Shown piece after piece: positions 36,896 through 43,931 of a stretch of DNA of 64,000 nt. The DNA lies in contig NZ_JQCL01000054.1 of the NCBI RefSeq assembly GCF_001438845.1, positions 1 through 64,000 of the forward strand. Direction: 5' to 3'. The notes beneath the pieces were generated by a model that saw only the letters and a list, made by a program, of their open reading frames with translations, did not search any database and was not told the DNA's origin. This DNA comes from Lactiplantibacillus xiangfangensis. GTDB lineage: Bacteria; Bacillota; Bacilli; Lactobacillales; Lactobacillaceae. Made by a program: the position numbers and the translations under genes. Numbering within the stretch: the stretch's first letter is position 1; every line of letters begins with the position of its first letter.

Positions 36896-39031
36896 TTGAA
36901 GATTGATGAACTCGATATTCGCCAAGGAACGGCGAACACGTCCCACCGCTCACATGGCAACTGTCTCCCCTACGTCGGGGTCCCATTTGGCATGAACTAC
37001 TTTAGTGTACAGACGAATGGCGAAGACGGCGCCTGGTTCTTTCAACCAGATGCCCCACGCTATGAAGGAATCCGGCTTACCCATCAGCCTAGTCCTTGGA
37101 TTGGCGACTACTGCCACCTGCTTTTAACGGCCGTGCAGTGGCAAGATCCAACCGAGCATCCCGATTTAGTCGGCAATTATCGCCCCAACGAAGCTACGTT
37201 CAACGCCCACCACTTGGCCCTATTTGACGACCACTTCAACGTGCAAACTGACTTGGTGCCCACCGCTTACGGCGCAGCCATCACGTATGACTTCCAAACG
37301 CCAGAATTGGCTCACCGTGGGATTGCCATTCAATTGCCAGATGACGGTCAATTTGAATTAACAGATACTGGCGTCCGACTCACAGTTTCCGACTATCATG
37401 ACGGCGAAGATCCCAATCTCACCCTTTTTGTGGAACTGACGGTTCCGGGACTTGATTCAGCTCACTCCGGTTACTACGACGCTAACCAACAATGGCACGC
37501 GGCTACGGCTGGTCGGGGCAAATGGTTAACCTTGTTACTAGCCACGACCCAGACACAATTGGACTGTCGTTTGGCGACGTCTTATCTGAACGCGACCCAA
37601 GCGACCCAAAACTTGGCGGTCGTTCAAAAAAACACCGTTCAGCAGCTCCAAGATGAAAGCGCTAACCTGTGGAACACTTACTTAGCCCGTGTCAGTGTCA
37701 AAGATCACCACCCCGCAACGGTCCAAACTTTCTACACCTGCCTGTACCGGCTATTCTTATTTCCACAACGCTTTTACGAGTTGGACGCAAACGGGCAGCC
37801 GCAACATTACGACACGATGGCTAAGCAGATCAAACCCGGCGTCTTGTATACTAATAACGGCTTCTGGGACACGTCCAAGACGATCTACTCACTCTTTTCA
37901 ATCCTGGCGCCCGAACTAATCCCACAATTTTTACGTGGCTTTTTAACGAGTTACCAAGAAACGGGCTTCCTCCCCCGCTGGCTCGCACCGGACGAACGCG
38001 GTATGATGCCTGGCAACCTGGTCGATTCCGTCATTGCGGAAAGCGCCAAAAAAGGGTTGGCACCCGACCTGATGCCCGCACTCTTAGCCGCTATGCAGGA
38101 CAGTGACTCTAAAGCGGCGCGCGGTCAGCGCTACGGGCGTCAAGGTAGTGCGGATTACGACCGCTTGGGCTACGTTCCCGCTGACAAATACCCCGAGAGT
38201 GTCAACTGGACACAAGACTACTCGTACAGTGATTACTGTATCGGCCAAGTCGCCGATACCCTCAATCAGACAGCTGTCGCGACCAAGTATTGGCAACTAT
38301 CTAAGCGTTACCTCAACTTGCTTGATCCACAGACTGGTTTCTTACGACCTAAAAATACCGATGGCCAGTTCAAACCGAACTTCATACCGGACCGTTGGGG
38401 CACCGACTACACCGAGGGTAGCGCTTGGCAAAATAGTTTCAGTGCGTTCCACGACATTCAGGGTCTGATGACCGCAATGGGCGGCAAAGCAAAGCTAGAC
38501 GCCCAATTAACAACGCTCTGTAACACTAAACCGACTTACCACATCGGTGGATATGAAATGGTGATTCACGAAATGGCAGAGTTGGCCGCCATCGATTACG
38601 GGCAACTGGCCATCTCAAATCAACCGAGTTTCCACCTGCCCTACCTTTTCAATTACACGGGGCATCCTGAAAAGACACAGGTCCTCGTCAAACAGTTACG
38701 GAAACTCTTTAACGCTTCAACGACCGGTTTTCCAGGCGATGAAGACAACGGCTCAATGTCCGGCTGGTTCATCTTTGCCTGCCTCGGCTTCTACCCAGTG
38801 TGTCCGGCCGACGCTGAATACGCGCTTGGTATTCCGGCATTCGACCAAATCACACTGCACCTAGCCGACCACGACCTGACCTTAACGACGGCCAACAACC
38901 ATGACCATAACAACTTCGTGCAAAGTACACTGATCGACAATCAACCACTGACCACTTCAACGATTAGTCACGCCCAACTGATGGCCAGCACCAGGATTGC
39001 CACCCGCTTAGGCTTGGTTCCTAACAACTAA
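36896..39031 (+). CDS. GH92 alpha-1,2-mannosidase
   Basis: A 711-aa GH92 enzyme: an N-terminal beta-sandwich (GNCLPYVGVPFGMNYFSVQT), then an (alpha/alpha)6 domain with NNGFWDTSKTIYSLF and the family hallmark EDNGSMSGWFIFACLGFYPVCP. GH92 members are calcium-dependent exo-alpha-mannosidases, mostly alpha-1,2, that trim the arms of high-mannose N-glycans. There is no signal peptide, so it acts inside the cell. The start is TTG four bases after the regulator's stop codon with an AAGGAGGA ribosome binding site. GH92 is unusual in lactobacilli, so horizontal gain is possible, but I did not see composition unlike the neighbours. Confidence 0.94.
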   Translation: MKIDELDIRQGTANTSHRSHGNCLPYVGVPFGMNYFSVQTNGEDGAWFFQPDAPRYEGIRLTHQPSPWIGDYCHLLLTAVQWQDPTEHPDLVGNYRPNEATFNAHHLALFDDHFNVQTDLVPTAYGAAITYDFQTPELAHRGIAIQLPDDGQFELTDTGVRLTVSDYHDGEDPNLTLFVELTVPGLDSAHSGYYDANQQWHAATAGRGKWLTLLLATTQTQLDCRLATSYLNATQATQNLAVVQKNTVQQLQDESANLWNTYLARVSVKDHHPATVQTFYTCLYRLFLFPQRFYELDANGQPQHYDTMAKQIKPGVLYTNNGFWDTSKTIYSLFSILAPELIPQFLRGFLTSYQETGFLPRWLAPDERGMMPGNLVDSVIAESAKKGLAPDLMPALLAAMQDSDSKAARGQRYGRQGSADYDRLGYVPADKYPESVNWTQDYSYSDYCIGQVADTLNQTAVATKYWQLSKRYLNLLDPQTGFLRPKNTDGQFKPNFIPDRWGTDYTEGSAWQNSFSAFHDIQGLMTAMGGKAKLDAQLTTLCNTKPTYHIGGYEMVIHEMAELAAIDYGQLAISNQPSFHLPYLFNYTGHPEKTQVLVKQLRKLFNASTTGFPGDEDNGSMSGWFIFACLGFYPVCPADAEYALGIPAFDQITLHLADHDLTLTTANNHDHNNFVQSTLIDNQPLTTSTISHAQLMASTRIATRLGLVPNN

Positions 39032-39049
39032 TCACTTATCACTTAGAGG

Positions 39050-39444
39050 TTAATGACAAACAGATACGATACTTCATCGCTCCACCGGACAGAACCAGTG
39101 GGCTGTGGGGTCGGCTACAGCCAAAGTGCGGGCTTCCGCCTCGCTTGTAAGCCTCAAAGAACGAGTCTTTCAAGTCGCCCCGCACTGTAACCTGGTTCTG
39201 CCGGCTGCGCTAGGATTGGTTAAAAACAAGCTAGATCAATTTTCATAGAAAGATTACCTTAGCTGGAGGTCACCCATGATGAATCTGCCGCGAAAGTGGC
39301 GTTGACCGGTGGACTTCCCGGTTTACACCACCGACGTCTTGCGATACGTGGGGTGGTGGCTCGCAAGCGACAAGTTTACCAACTTTGTTAGTGTTAACGT
39401 TGGTATCTTGTTAGTATCAGGTTTTTGTGACTTTCAACCTTTAG
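39050..39444 (+). repeat. structured intergenic repeat, copy E (left module complete, cloverleaf with a deletion)
   Basis: The left module has a long closing stem: CCGGACAGAACCAG at 39087 pairs with CTGGTTCTGCCGG near 39210. The right module is the second cloverleaf subtype (GGTCACCCATGATGAATC..., hairpin GTGGCGTTGACCGG with CCGGTTTACACCAC). Compared with copy G about 75 bases, the last hairpin and the right outer arm, are missing between two AAGCGA motifs, a typical deletion at short direct repeats. The right end is TTTCAACCTTTAG. It lies between the GH92 stop codon and its terminator. Confidence 0.8.
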
Positions 39445-39454
39445 CCATCACACT

Positions 39455-39502
39455 AAAAATGGTCCTCCATATGGAAAATTCCATATAGAGGACCATTTTT
39501 TG
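39455..39502. terminator. bidirectional terminator between GH92 and yesN-like genes
   Basis: AAAAATGGTCCTC-CATATGGAA pairs with TTCCATAT-AGAGGACCATTTTTT. T tracts occur on both strands. Repeat copies E and F lie on either side, so each separates a gene's stop codon from this shared terminator. Confidence 0.9.
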
Positions 39503-39517
39503 ATTATTTAACGATGC

Positions 39518-39840
39518 CGCTTCGTCGGGCAGAACCAGTGTGCCATGGGGGGCGGTCCCAGCCACACTGCGGTCTGGAACCTCACTTCAAAGCCGATAGC
39601 CCCTGTCTTTGTTAAATACAAGCTTACTAACAGAATTAGCTAATTCTATTGACTCATCGGAGGTTGTCACTGATAGCATCGGTCGTGCTGGTGGTCTTAG
39701 CCCGGTGATTTTCCGGGTTTAAACCACGGACGGTCCGGGACAATTGTGTCTTTTGCAATTGTCCCGGGCGAGGATTGAGACCGCTTTTCAGGCTCAATCC
39801 GGTCCCACGGCCGCATGCTATCAGTGACAACCGGATTAAT
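39518..39840 (+). repeat. structured intergenic repeat, copy F (best-kept cloverleaf)
   Basis: A shortened left module (GTCGGGCAGAACCAGTGTGCC) is followed by the cloverleaf at 39658-39835. Outer stem: GGTTGTCACTGATAGCAT with its exact complement ATGCTATCAGTGACAACC, 18 perfect pairs. Inside are hairpins GTGGTCTTAGCCCGG / CCGGGTTTAAACCAC, CCGGGACAATTG / CAATTGTCCCGG (12 perfect pairs) and GGATTGAG / CTCAATCC. It starts 15 bases after the terminator and ends about 13 bases from the stop codon of the response-regulator gene. Confidence 0.85.
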
Positions 39841-39852
39841 TTTAACTGAACA

Positions 39853-41325
39853 TTAAGTGGGTTGCCCCGCTGCTTGCTGGCGGTACTCTTTTGGCGAAAC
39901 GTCACAAATCAGCCGGAAATTCTTATAAAAATAGCCACTATTCGTGTAGCCGATTTCTAACGCAATATTGCTAATACTTTCATCCGTACTGAGCAACATT
40001 TGTTTGGCCTGGTCAATCCGATACTGATTCAAATACTTGGAAAAACTTGTCTGGATTTCTTTTTTAAACAACTGGCCTAAATAAACGGGATTTAGATGTA
40101 ACCGGTTCGCCACTTGCGTTAATGACAAATCCTGTGCGTAATCGGCTTTAACAATGGCAATAACCTGCCGGACGTTCTTTGAATAAGTCAGTTGCGGCTT
40201 GGGTTCATAGCGTTGCACCAGTGCGACCACCGTCTGTTCCAACGCCGCAATCGTCGGGGCATTATCAATCAGCGTTAACTGCGCTTCGTAGTCCTGATTG
40301 CTAAACGTCTGGTGGTTACTCAAAATGTTCAAGACTAAAAAGGCAACCTGCCGCGCATAGGACGGTGCAACGTGTTCGTTACTTAATTTTACGAACAATG
40401 CTTGCGTCAACGTCACCATTAACGCTTGATTATTACTACTTAGCGCTCGCTTAAATTTATCCAGGGACACCTTAGGAATCTCCGCCTGCCGTAACCATTC
40501 CGTGCGGGCCGCTCCTGACAGAAACGGCGACCGGCCTTCGTAAAACTGATAAAGTTCCGCTAACGTTTGGGCCTGCTCCAAACTATCGGCGAGGCCCGAT
40601 AGCTGACTGACCCGTTCCCCCACCGTCACAAACGACGCCCCAGTAATGAGTTGCTGGGCCTCTAACTGTTGAATGAACTTCGTTAAGGCCAGGTGCGAGC
40701 CAACAAAGCAAATCATAAATTGATTCTGACTCACGTAATATAAATTCTGCCCTTGTTGCTGACAAGCCTGACTTAACGCATCATAATTCGTGACGTTATT
40801 ACAACAGATCATCGTTAACTTATGTGGATTATTTGCGACACCCGCACTATTTAACAATTGTTCCGTAGCTGCTTCATCAAGTTCCTGCGCCACTAACCGC
40901 TCCGTCTGCATTTCCAAATAGTAGTGTCGCGTTGCGGCTTCCTTCGTTTGCGACTCTAATTGCTCGTGTGCCTTAATTAAAACTTTTTCAAGCTCCTGCG
41001 CATCAACCGGCTTCACCAAATAATCAACGGCACCAAAATGAAGGGCCTGTTTCACGTAATCAAACTCCTGATAGCCTGATAGTACGATGACTAACGGTGC
41101 TTGCGGTAATAATTGCAACTGCTTCATTAGGGCTAATCCCGTCATCTCAGGCATCCGGACGTCGGTAATAATTAAGTCGACCGGTTGCTGTTTAAAAGCT
41201 GCTAACGCCTGCTTGCCGTTACGAACCGTTTGAACAATTTTAAACCCGTTTTTTTCCCAATCAACGATCTTGGCCATACCCTTTAAGATCATGTATTCAT
41301 CATCAACTAACATGACACTATACAT
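39853..41325 (-). CDS. YesN-type response regulator (receiver + AraC DNA-binding domain)
   Basis: A 490-aa protein: an N-terminal receiver domain (VMLVDDEYMILKGM, phosphorylated Asp55 in LIITDVRMPEMTG), a middle linker domain of about 250 residues, and a C-terminal pair of AraC helix-turn-helix motifs (LSLTQVANRLHLNPVYLGQLFKKE and ISNIALEIGYTNSGYFYKNFR). It is the partner of the YesM-like sensor at 43932 and should activate carbohydrate-uptake genes nearby. Ribosome binding site AGGGGGC. Its 150-base leader carries a possible attenuator and a near-consensus cre site. Confidence 0.93.
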   Translation of the reverse strand: MYSVMLVDDEYMILKGMAKIVDWEKNGFKIVQTVRNGKQALAAFKQQPVDLIITDVRMPEMTGLALMKQLQLLPQAPLVIVLSGYQEFDYVKQALHFGAVDYLVKPVDAQELEKVLIKAHEQLESQTKEAATRHYYLEMQTERLVAQELDEAATEQLLNSAGVANNPHKLTMICCNNVTNYDALSQACQQQGQNLYYVSQNQFMICFVGSHLALTKFIQQLEAQQLITGASFVTVGERVSQLSGLADSLEQAQTLAELYQFYEGRSPFLSGAARTEWLRQAEIPKVSLDKFKRALSSNNQALMVTLTQALFVKLSNEHVAPSYARQVAFLVLNILSNHQTFSNQDYEAQLTLIDNAPTIAALEQTVVALVQRYEPKPQLTYSKNVRQVIAIVKADYAQDLSLTQVANRLHLNPVYLGQLFKKEIQTSFSKYLNQYRIDQAKQMLLSTDESISNIALEIGYTNSGYFYKNFRLICDVSPKEYRQQAAGQPT

Positions 41326-41354
41326 TTTAAAGCCCCCTCTACAAAACCAACTCT

Positions 41355-41383
41355 AAAAATGGTACCGCTTACGTTTGGTGCCA
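41355..41383 (-). promoter_or_regulatory. hairpin followed by T tract in the leader of the response-regulator gene
   Basis: On the minus strand TGGCACC and GGTACCA (one mismatch) flank a 10-base loop and are followed by TTTTT, about 30 bases before the start codon. This could act as a weak terminator in the leader. A near-perfect cre site overlaps it (41360-41374, ACGTAAGCGGTACCA, one mismatch). Either or both may be real. Confidence 0.35.
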
Positions 41384-41395
41384 CCTGCCGCCCTG

Positions 41396-41409
41396 CATTT
41401 CTAGAAATG
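41396..41409. promoter_or_regulatory. perfect palindrome upstream of the response-regulator gene
   Basis: CATTTCTAGAAATG is a perfect 14-base palindrome in the leader region. It may be an operator or part of RNA structure. No binding protein can be named. Confidence 0.3.
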
Positions 41410-41526
41410 TGCTCACTATCAAAAACTAGAAAGTACTAGGAGCAGCGGGCTCACTGCGCGTCCTCAAAAGTCACAGTTAAGGTAGTATACTAACATATAT
41501 CAACTATTTGACTAAATTACACCAGT

Positions 41527-41556
41527 AAAGGCGCTCACAGATAATCTGTGGGCGCC
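41527..41556 (-). terminator. hairpin after the MsmX-type ATPase gene
   Basis: GGCGCTCACAGA and TCTGTGGGCGCC pair with one mismatch around a TAA loop. On the minus strand only CTTTA follows, so it is a strong stem with a weak T tract. It lies 120 bases past the ATPase stop codon. Confidence 0.55.
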
Positions 41557-41592
41557 TCTATATTTACCACTTATTCCCTTGGAGGTAGAATA

Positions 41593-41679
41593 ATGATTCG
41601 CTATTATTCGCGGTCATCAAGTCATAGTACAGGCCACGAATCAGCGGCAACTAAATTTATTTTAAAATTGGTCGTTTAA
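41593..41679 (+). CDS. candidate small protein, 28 aa
   Basis: An ATG is preceded by TTGGAGGTAGAATA, a near-perfect ribosome binding site seven bases away, and opens a 28-codon frame starting [14 protein letters not shown] and ending KFILKLVV. The last four bases overlap the end of the ATPase gene on the other strand. I do not recognise the sequence. No clear promoter was found. The strong ribosome binding site in an otherwise empty 350-base gap is the only evidence, so it may be a small protein, a gene remnant or chance. Confidence 0.35.
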   Translation: MIRYYSRSSSHSTGHESAATKFILKLVV

Positions 41680-42815
41680 GCTTCAGTCGGTTGCTGTTCT
41701 TCTTCTTCATCCAGCATGATTGAACTTTGGGTCTCCTTGTCGAAGAAGTGCGCCTTATTGATATCAAAGCCCATTTCAATGACGGTACCTGGTTGGTGGA
41801 AATCACGCGCATCAACGTTCGCCACGAATTCAGTGTCGCCCACTTGACTGTATAGCTGACTCGTTGCTCCTAACAATTCGGACACGTTGATCGTTGCTTT
41901 AACCGTTTGCTTTGGCCAAGTGTCGATGAACACACTTTCAGTATGAATGTCTTCCGGACGAATCCCGAAAACGATATCCTTGCCATCATAGCCACGCCTA
42001 TTTAGCGTGCTGGCCATCCCTTCAGGAACGTGTAATTTAACGCCCTGGTGATTATCGATCACGTTATCTTTAAAGCTGACGTTGAAGAAGTTCATGGCTG
42101 GTGAGCCAATGAACCCGGCCACGAACATGTTCCGTGGCCGATCGTAGATTTCAGACGGGCTACCGATTTGTTGGACTTCACCCGTAGACATAACAACCAC
42201 GCGGTCAGCCATCGTCATCGCTTCCGTTTGGTCATGGGTCACATAAATCGTAGTCGTGTCCAAGCGACGGTGTAACTTTGCAATTTCCGCCCGCATGGAG
42301 ACCCGCAACTTCGCGTCCAAGTTGGACAGCGGTTCATCCATTAAGAAAATGGGCGCATCCCGAACGATTGCCCGGCCTAACGCAACCCGTTGCCGTTGCC
42401 CACCGGACAAATCAGCTGGTTTACGGTCTAAGAAATCGGTTAACCCTAAAATTTCGGCGGCGTTTTCCACCCGTTTATCAATCTCTTCTTTTGTATACTT
42501 GCGCAGCTTCAACCCGAAAGCCATGTTACCGGCCACCGTCATATGTGGATACAGCGCGTAATTTTGGAAGACCATCGCAATATCACGGTCACGCGGGGGA
42601 ATATCGTTCATGACTTTATCCCCAATTTTCAAAGTTCCCTGGGTAATATCTTCCAGACCAGCAACCATCCGGAGCGTGGTCGATTTACCACAGCCTGATG
42701 GTCCAACGAAAACGATAAATTCCTTGTCTTTGATGTGCAAATCAAAATCATTAACTGAGTTTTTAGTCGCATTGGGATAGCGTTTGTAAATATGATCTAG
42801 ATCGATTTCAACCAT
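41676..42815 (-). CDS. sugar ABC transporter ATP-binding protein (MsmX/MsmK/UgpC type)
   Basis: A 379-aa ATPase. Walker A is [10 protein letters not shown], the signature [15 protein letters not shown] and Walker [15 protein letters not shown], followed by a switch His in [15 protein letters not shown]. The C-terminal 130 residues form the TOBE/OB regulatory domain typical of MsmX. Such ATPases energise several oligosaccharide importers that lack their own ATPase. The permease pair at 49685-51595 has none, so this is its likely motor. The start follows GAAAGG. Upstream lie three TTGGTAT-type repeats and a near-consensus cre site. Confidence 0.95.
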   Translation of the reverse strand: MVEIDLDHIYKRYPNATKNSVNDFDLHIKDKEFIVFVGPSGCGKSTTLRMVAGLEDITQGTLKIGDKVMNDIPPRDRDIAMVFQNYALYPHMTVAGNMAFGLKLRKYTKEEIDKRVENAAEILGLTDFLDRKPADLSGGQRQRVALGRAIVRDAPIFLMDEPLSNLDAKLRVSMRAEIAKLHRRLDTTTIYVTHDQTEAMTMADRVVVMSTGEVQQIGSPSEIYDRPRNMFVAGFIGSPAMNFFNVSFKDNVIDNHQGVKLHVPEGMASTLNRRGYDGKDIVFGIRPEDIHTESVFIDTWPKQTVKATINVSELLGATSQLYSQVGDTEFVANVDARDFHQPGTVIEMGFDINKAHFFDKETQSSIMLDEEEEQQPTEA

Positions 42816-42852
42816 AATCTATACCAGCCTTTCTCAAAATACACTTGTTTTT

Positions 42853-42891
42853 ATACCAGATTAGTTGGTATCAAGAACAGTTTTATACCAA
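42853..42891. promoter_or_regulatory. triple ATACCA/TGGTAT repeat upstream of the ATPase gene
   Basis: ATACCA (42853), TTGGTAT (42865) and ATACCAA (42885) form two overlapping inverted repeats with 6- to 13-base spacers, 40-75 bases before the start codon. They look like operator half-sites for a dimeric regulator. The spacing differs from the 10-9-10 operator elsewhere in the island. Confidence 0.4.
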
Positions 42892-42913
42892 CTTTTAACA
42901 GTTCTTATTCTAA

Positions 42914-42928
42914 ATGAAAGCGTTATTA
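42914..42928. promoter_or_regulatory. cre site upstream of the ATPase gene
   Basis: ATGAAAGCGTTATTA matches the cre consensus at all but one position. It lies about 100 bases before the start codon. Confidence 0.5.
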
Positions 42929-43006
42929 TTAACCATAGGCACATTGTACAAAAAGTCGGCTAACAACTGGCAAACATACCAAAAAATGATTATTTGTGAT
43001 TTTAAT

Positions 43007-43870
43007 TTACTTCAATAACAACGCAGCCAAAGCAAAGTCGCCCACCGTTGCCGACGCATTATCGGCAAAGTGGCTGTGTACGATTAGGTCATCAGGAATT
43101 TGCACGTAGTTGTGGTTGAGTTGGTCAAAAATCTCTCGGACTTTAATGATGTTGTCATCGTCAACAACGGAGCCACCAAAAATAATCTTTTCGGGGGCGT
43201 AATTCACAAAGGCGCTGAAAGCCATCTGGGCAGCGTAGTAGTTGATAAAATCAAACACCGGATGATCCCGGTTTAACTTTTCTCCAGGAATCCCCGTCCG
43301 CCCTTCAATTGTTGGACCAGCCGCGACCCCTTCAAAACAGCGATTACCGTGAAACGGGCAAAATCCCTTGTAATGATCATCTGGATGCAACATGACCGGT
43401 GCGTGGCCCATTTCAAGGTGGGAGTAGCCCCCGATGAAGTGACCATCTTGGATGACACCCCCGCCAATGCCCGTTCCAATCGTGAAGTACACGGCCGAGT
43501 CAACGTCTTTGGCACTGCCCGCAATGTATTCGCCATAAACCGACGCATTGACGTCAGTCGTAAAGTAAACCGGCACGTGTAACGCTGCTTTTAACGTACC
43601 AACCATGTCGGTGCCCGCCCATCCAGGCTTCGGGGTAGCTAGGATGTGGCCATAATCGGCCGCTCCGGGTTTGATACCAATGGGACCAAACGAACCGAGA
43701 CCAATCGCATCAACCGGATTTTCCTTAAAAAAGGCAATGCAACCGGCCAAAGTCGTCGTCGGATCTTCAGTTGGAATCCGTTTTTTGGCACTAACCCGAT
43801 ACGCTTCATCCGCTGCGGCTAAAATAAATTTAGTACCGCCCGCTTCAATACTACCTAGTTTTTGACGCAT
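43007..43870 (-). CDS. ROK-family fructokinase / mannokinase (GmuE/ScrK-like)
   Basis: A 287-aa ROK kinase with GSIEAGGTKFILAA at the N-terminus, GSFGPIG, TDVNASVYGEY (catalytic Asp), TIGTGIGGGVI and the zinc site formed by HLEMGHAPV...HPDDH and CPFHGNRC. This is the fructokinase/mannokinase branch that includes Bacillus GmuE. In an island that releases mannose, phosphorylation of mannose to mannose 6-phosphate is the sensible role. I moved the start to 43870 because AAGGTGAT precedes that ATG. The ATG six codons upstream overlaps the ribosome binding site. Confidence 0.92.
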   Translation of the reverse strand: MRQKLGSIEAGGTKFILAAADEAYRVSAKKRIPTEDPTTTLAGCIAFFKENPVDAIGLGSFGPIGIKPGAADYGHILATPKPGWAGTDMVGTLKAALHVPVYFTTDVNASVYGEYIAGSAKDVDSAVYFTIGTGIGGGVIQDGHFIGGYSHLEMGHAPVMLHPDDHYKGFCPFHGNRCFEGVAAGPTIEGRTGIPGEKLNRDHPVFDFINYYAAQMAFSAFVNYAPEKIIFGGSVVDDDNIIKVREIFDQLNHNYVQIPDDLIVHSHFADNASATVGDFALAALLLK

Positions 43871-43931
43871 GATAATCACCTTACCCATTTAATTTATTTG
43901 ATTACACTCAAATGCAACACACATTAATCAG

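Noticed and set aside
39654-39905. Similar minus-strand reading frames in several intergenic regions (4398-4628, 29158-29352, 39654-39905), all containing a CGRGTG motif
   Set aside because: They coincide with the palindromic cloverleaf repeats, lack ribosome binding sites, and their similarity follows from the DNA repeat. Frame and ends are not conserved between copies.
41360-41400. A T-box-like motif (AGGTGGCACC) in the leader of the response-regulator gene
   Set aside because: The conserved T-box sequence is only partly matched, no specifier stem could be drawn in the short leader, and the gene is not an amino-acid or tRNA-synthetase gene.
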